NCBI GenBank assembly: GCA_964644135.1
Contig: CAZXWD010000079.1
Span: 1-14,419, forward strand
Direction: 5' to 3'
DNA length: 14,419 nucleotides
Origin: CAZMOK01 sp964644135
GTDB taxonomy: Bacteria; Bacteroidota; Bacteroidia; Bacteroidales; JAGOPY01
Numbering within the stretch: the first letter of the stretch is position 1; each line of letters begins with the position of its first letter. Positions 14,410 through 14,419 of this stretch are shown piece after piece. The translations under genes and the position numbers were made by a program. Under the pieces are notes generated by a model. It did not search any database, had not been told where the DNA came from, and saw nothing but the letters and a program-made list of their open reading frames with translations.

Positions 14410-14419
14410 AACGGAATAT

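Overview
The window looks like ordinary chromosome from a member of Bacteroidota (Bacteroidales or Marinilabiliales-like). The evidence is a Rho factor with a long charged insertion, upstream matches to the Bacteroidota -7 promoter element TAnnTTTG, weak Shine-Dalgarno sequences, a lipoprotein of a style common in that phylum, and short degenerate intergenic repeats at both ends. No phage, transposase, CRISPR array, tRNA or rRNA was seen. All ten genes look intact.

Layout. Positions 1-110 hold a short octamer-type repeat. cysH (111-821, minus; [4Fe-4S] APS reductase type) and an mpl-like Mur ligase gene (894-2249, plus) diverge from a 72-bp promoter region. A perfect hairpin terminator at 2251-2274 separates mpl from the convergent rho gene (2295-4013, minus). 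Upstream of rho, on the same strand, lie gcvP (4257-7130, glycine cleavage P-protein) and hppA (7315-9759, membrane pyrophosphatase). A terminator separates hppA from gcvP, and each of rho, gcvP and hppA has its own candidate promoter. A 304-bp divergent intergenic region with a perfect 12-bp palindrome (9833-9844) follows.

From 10064 to 14296 five plus-strand genes follow in close succession: a bifunctional-nuclease/UVR protein, a concentrative nucleoside transporter, thyA, folA and a lipoprotein gene. thyA and folA overlap by ATGA and form a dTMP/folate cycle: ThyA turns methylene-THF into DHF while making dTMP, and DHFR recycles the DHF. The neighbouring transporter would import nucleosides, so the block is a pyrimidine/thymidylate supply module. 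After the lipoprotein gene come a small inverted repeat and a run of nine in-phase heptamers.

The window is mostly housekeeping; I do not see a clearly new multi-gene system. The points most worth a second look are the pyrophosphatase, which carries motifs suggesting the divergent K+-independent, Na+-regulated H+-PPase subfamily; the disordered Rho insertion with two AT-hook-like motifs and an ERKP tandem repeat; the period-7 and period-8 intergenic repeats; and the lone palindrome between hppA and the nuclease gene.
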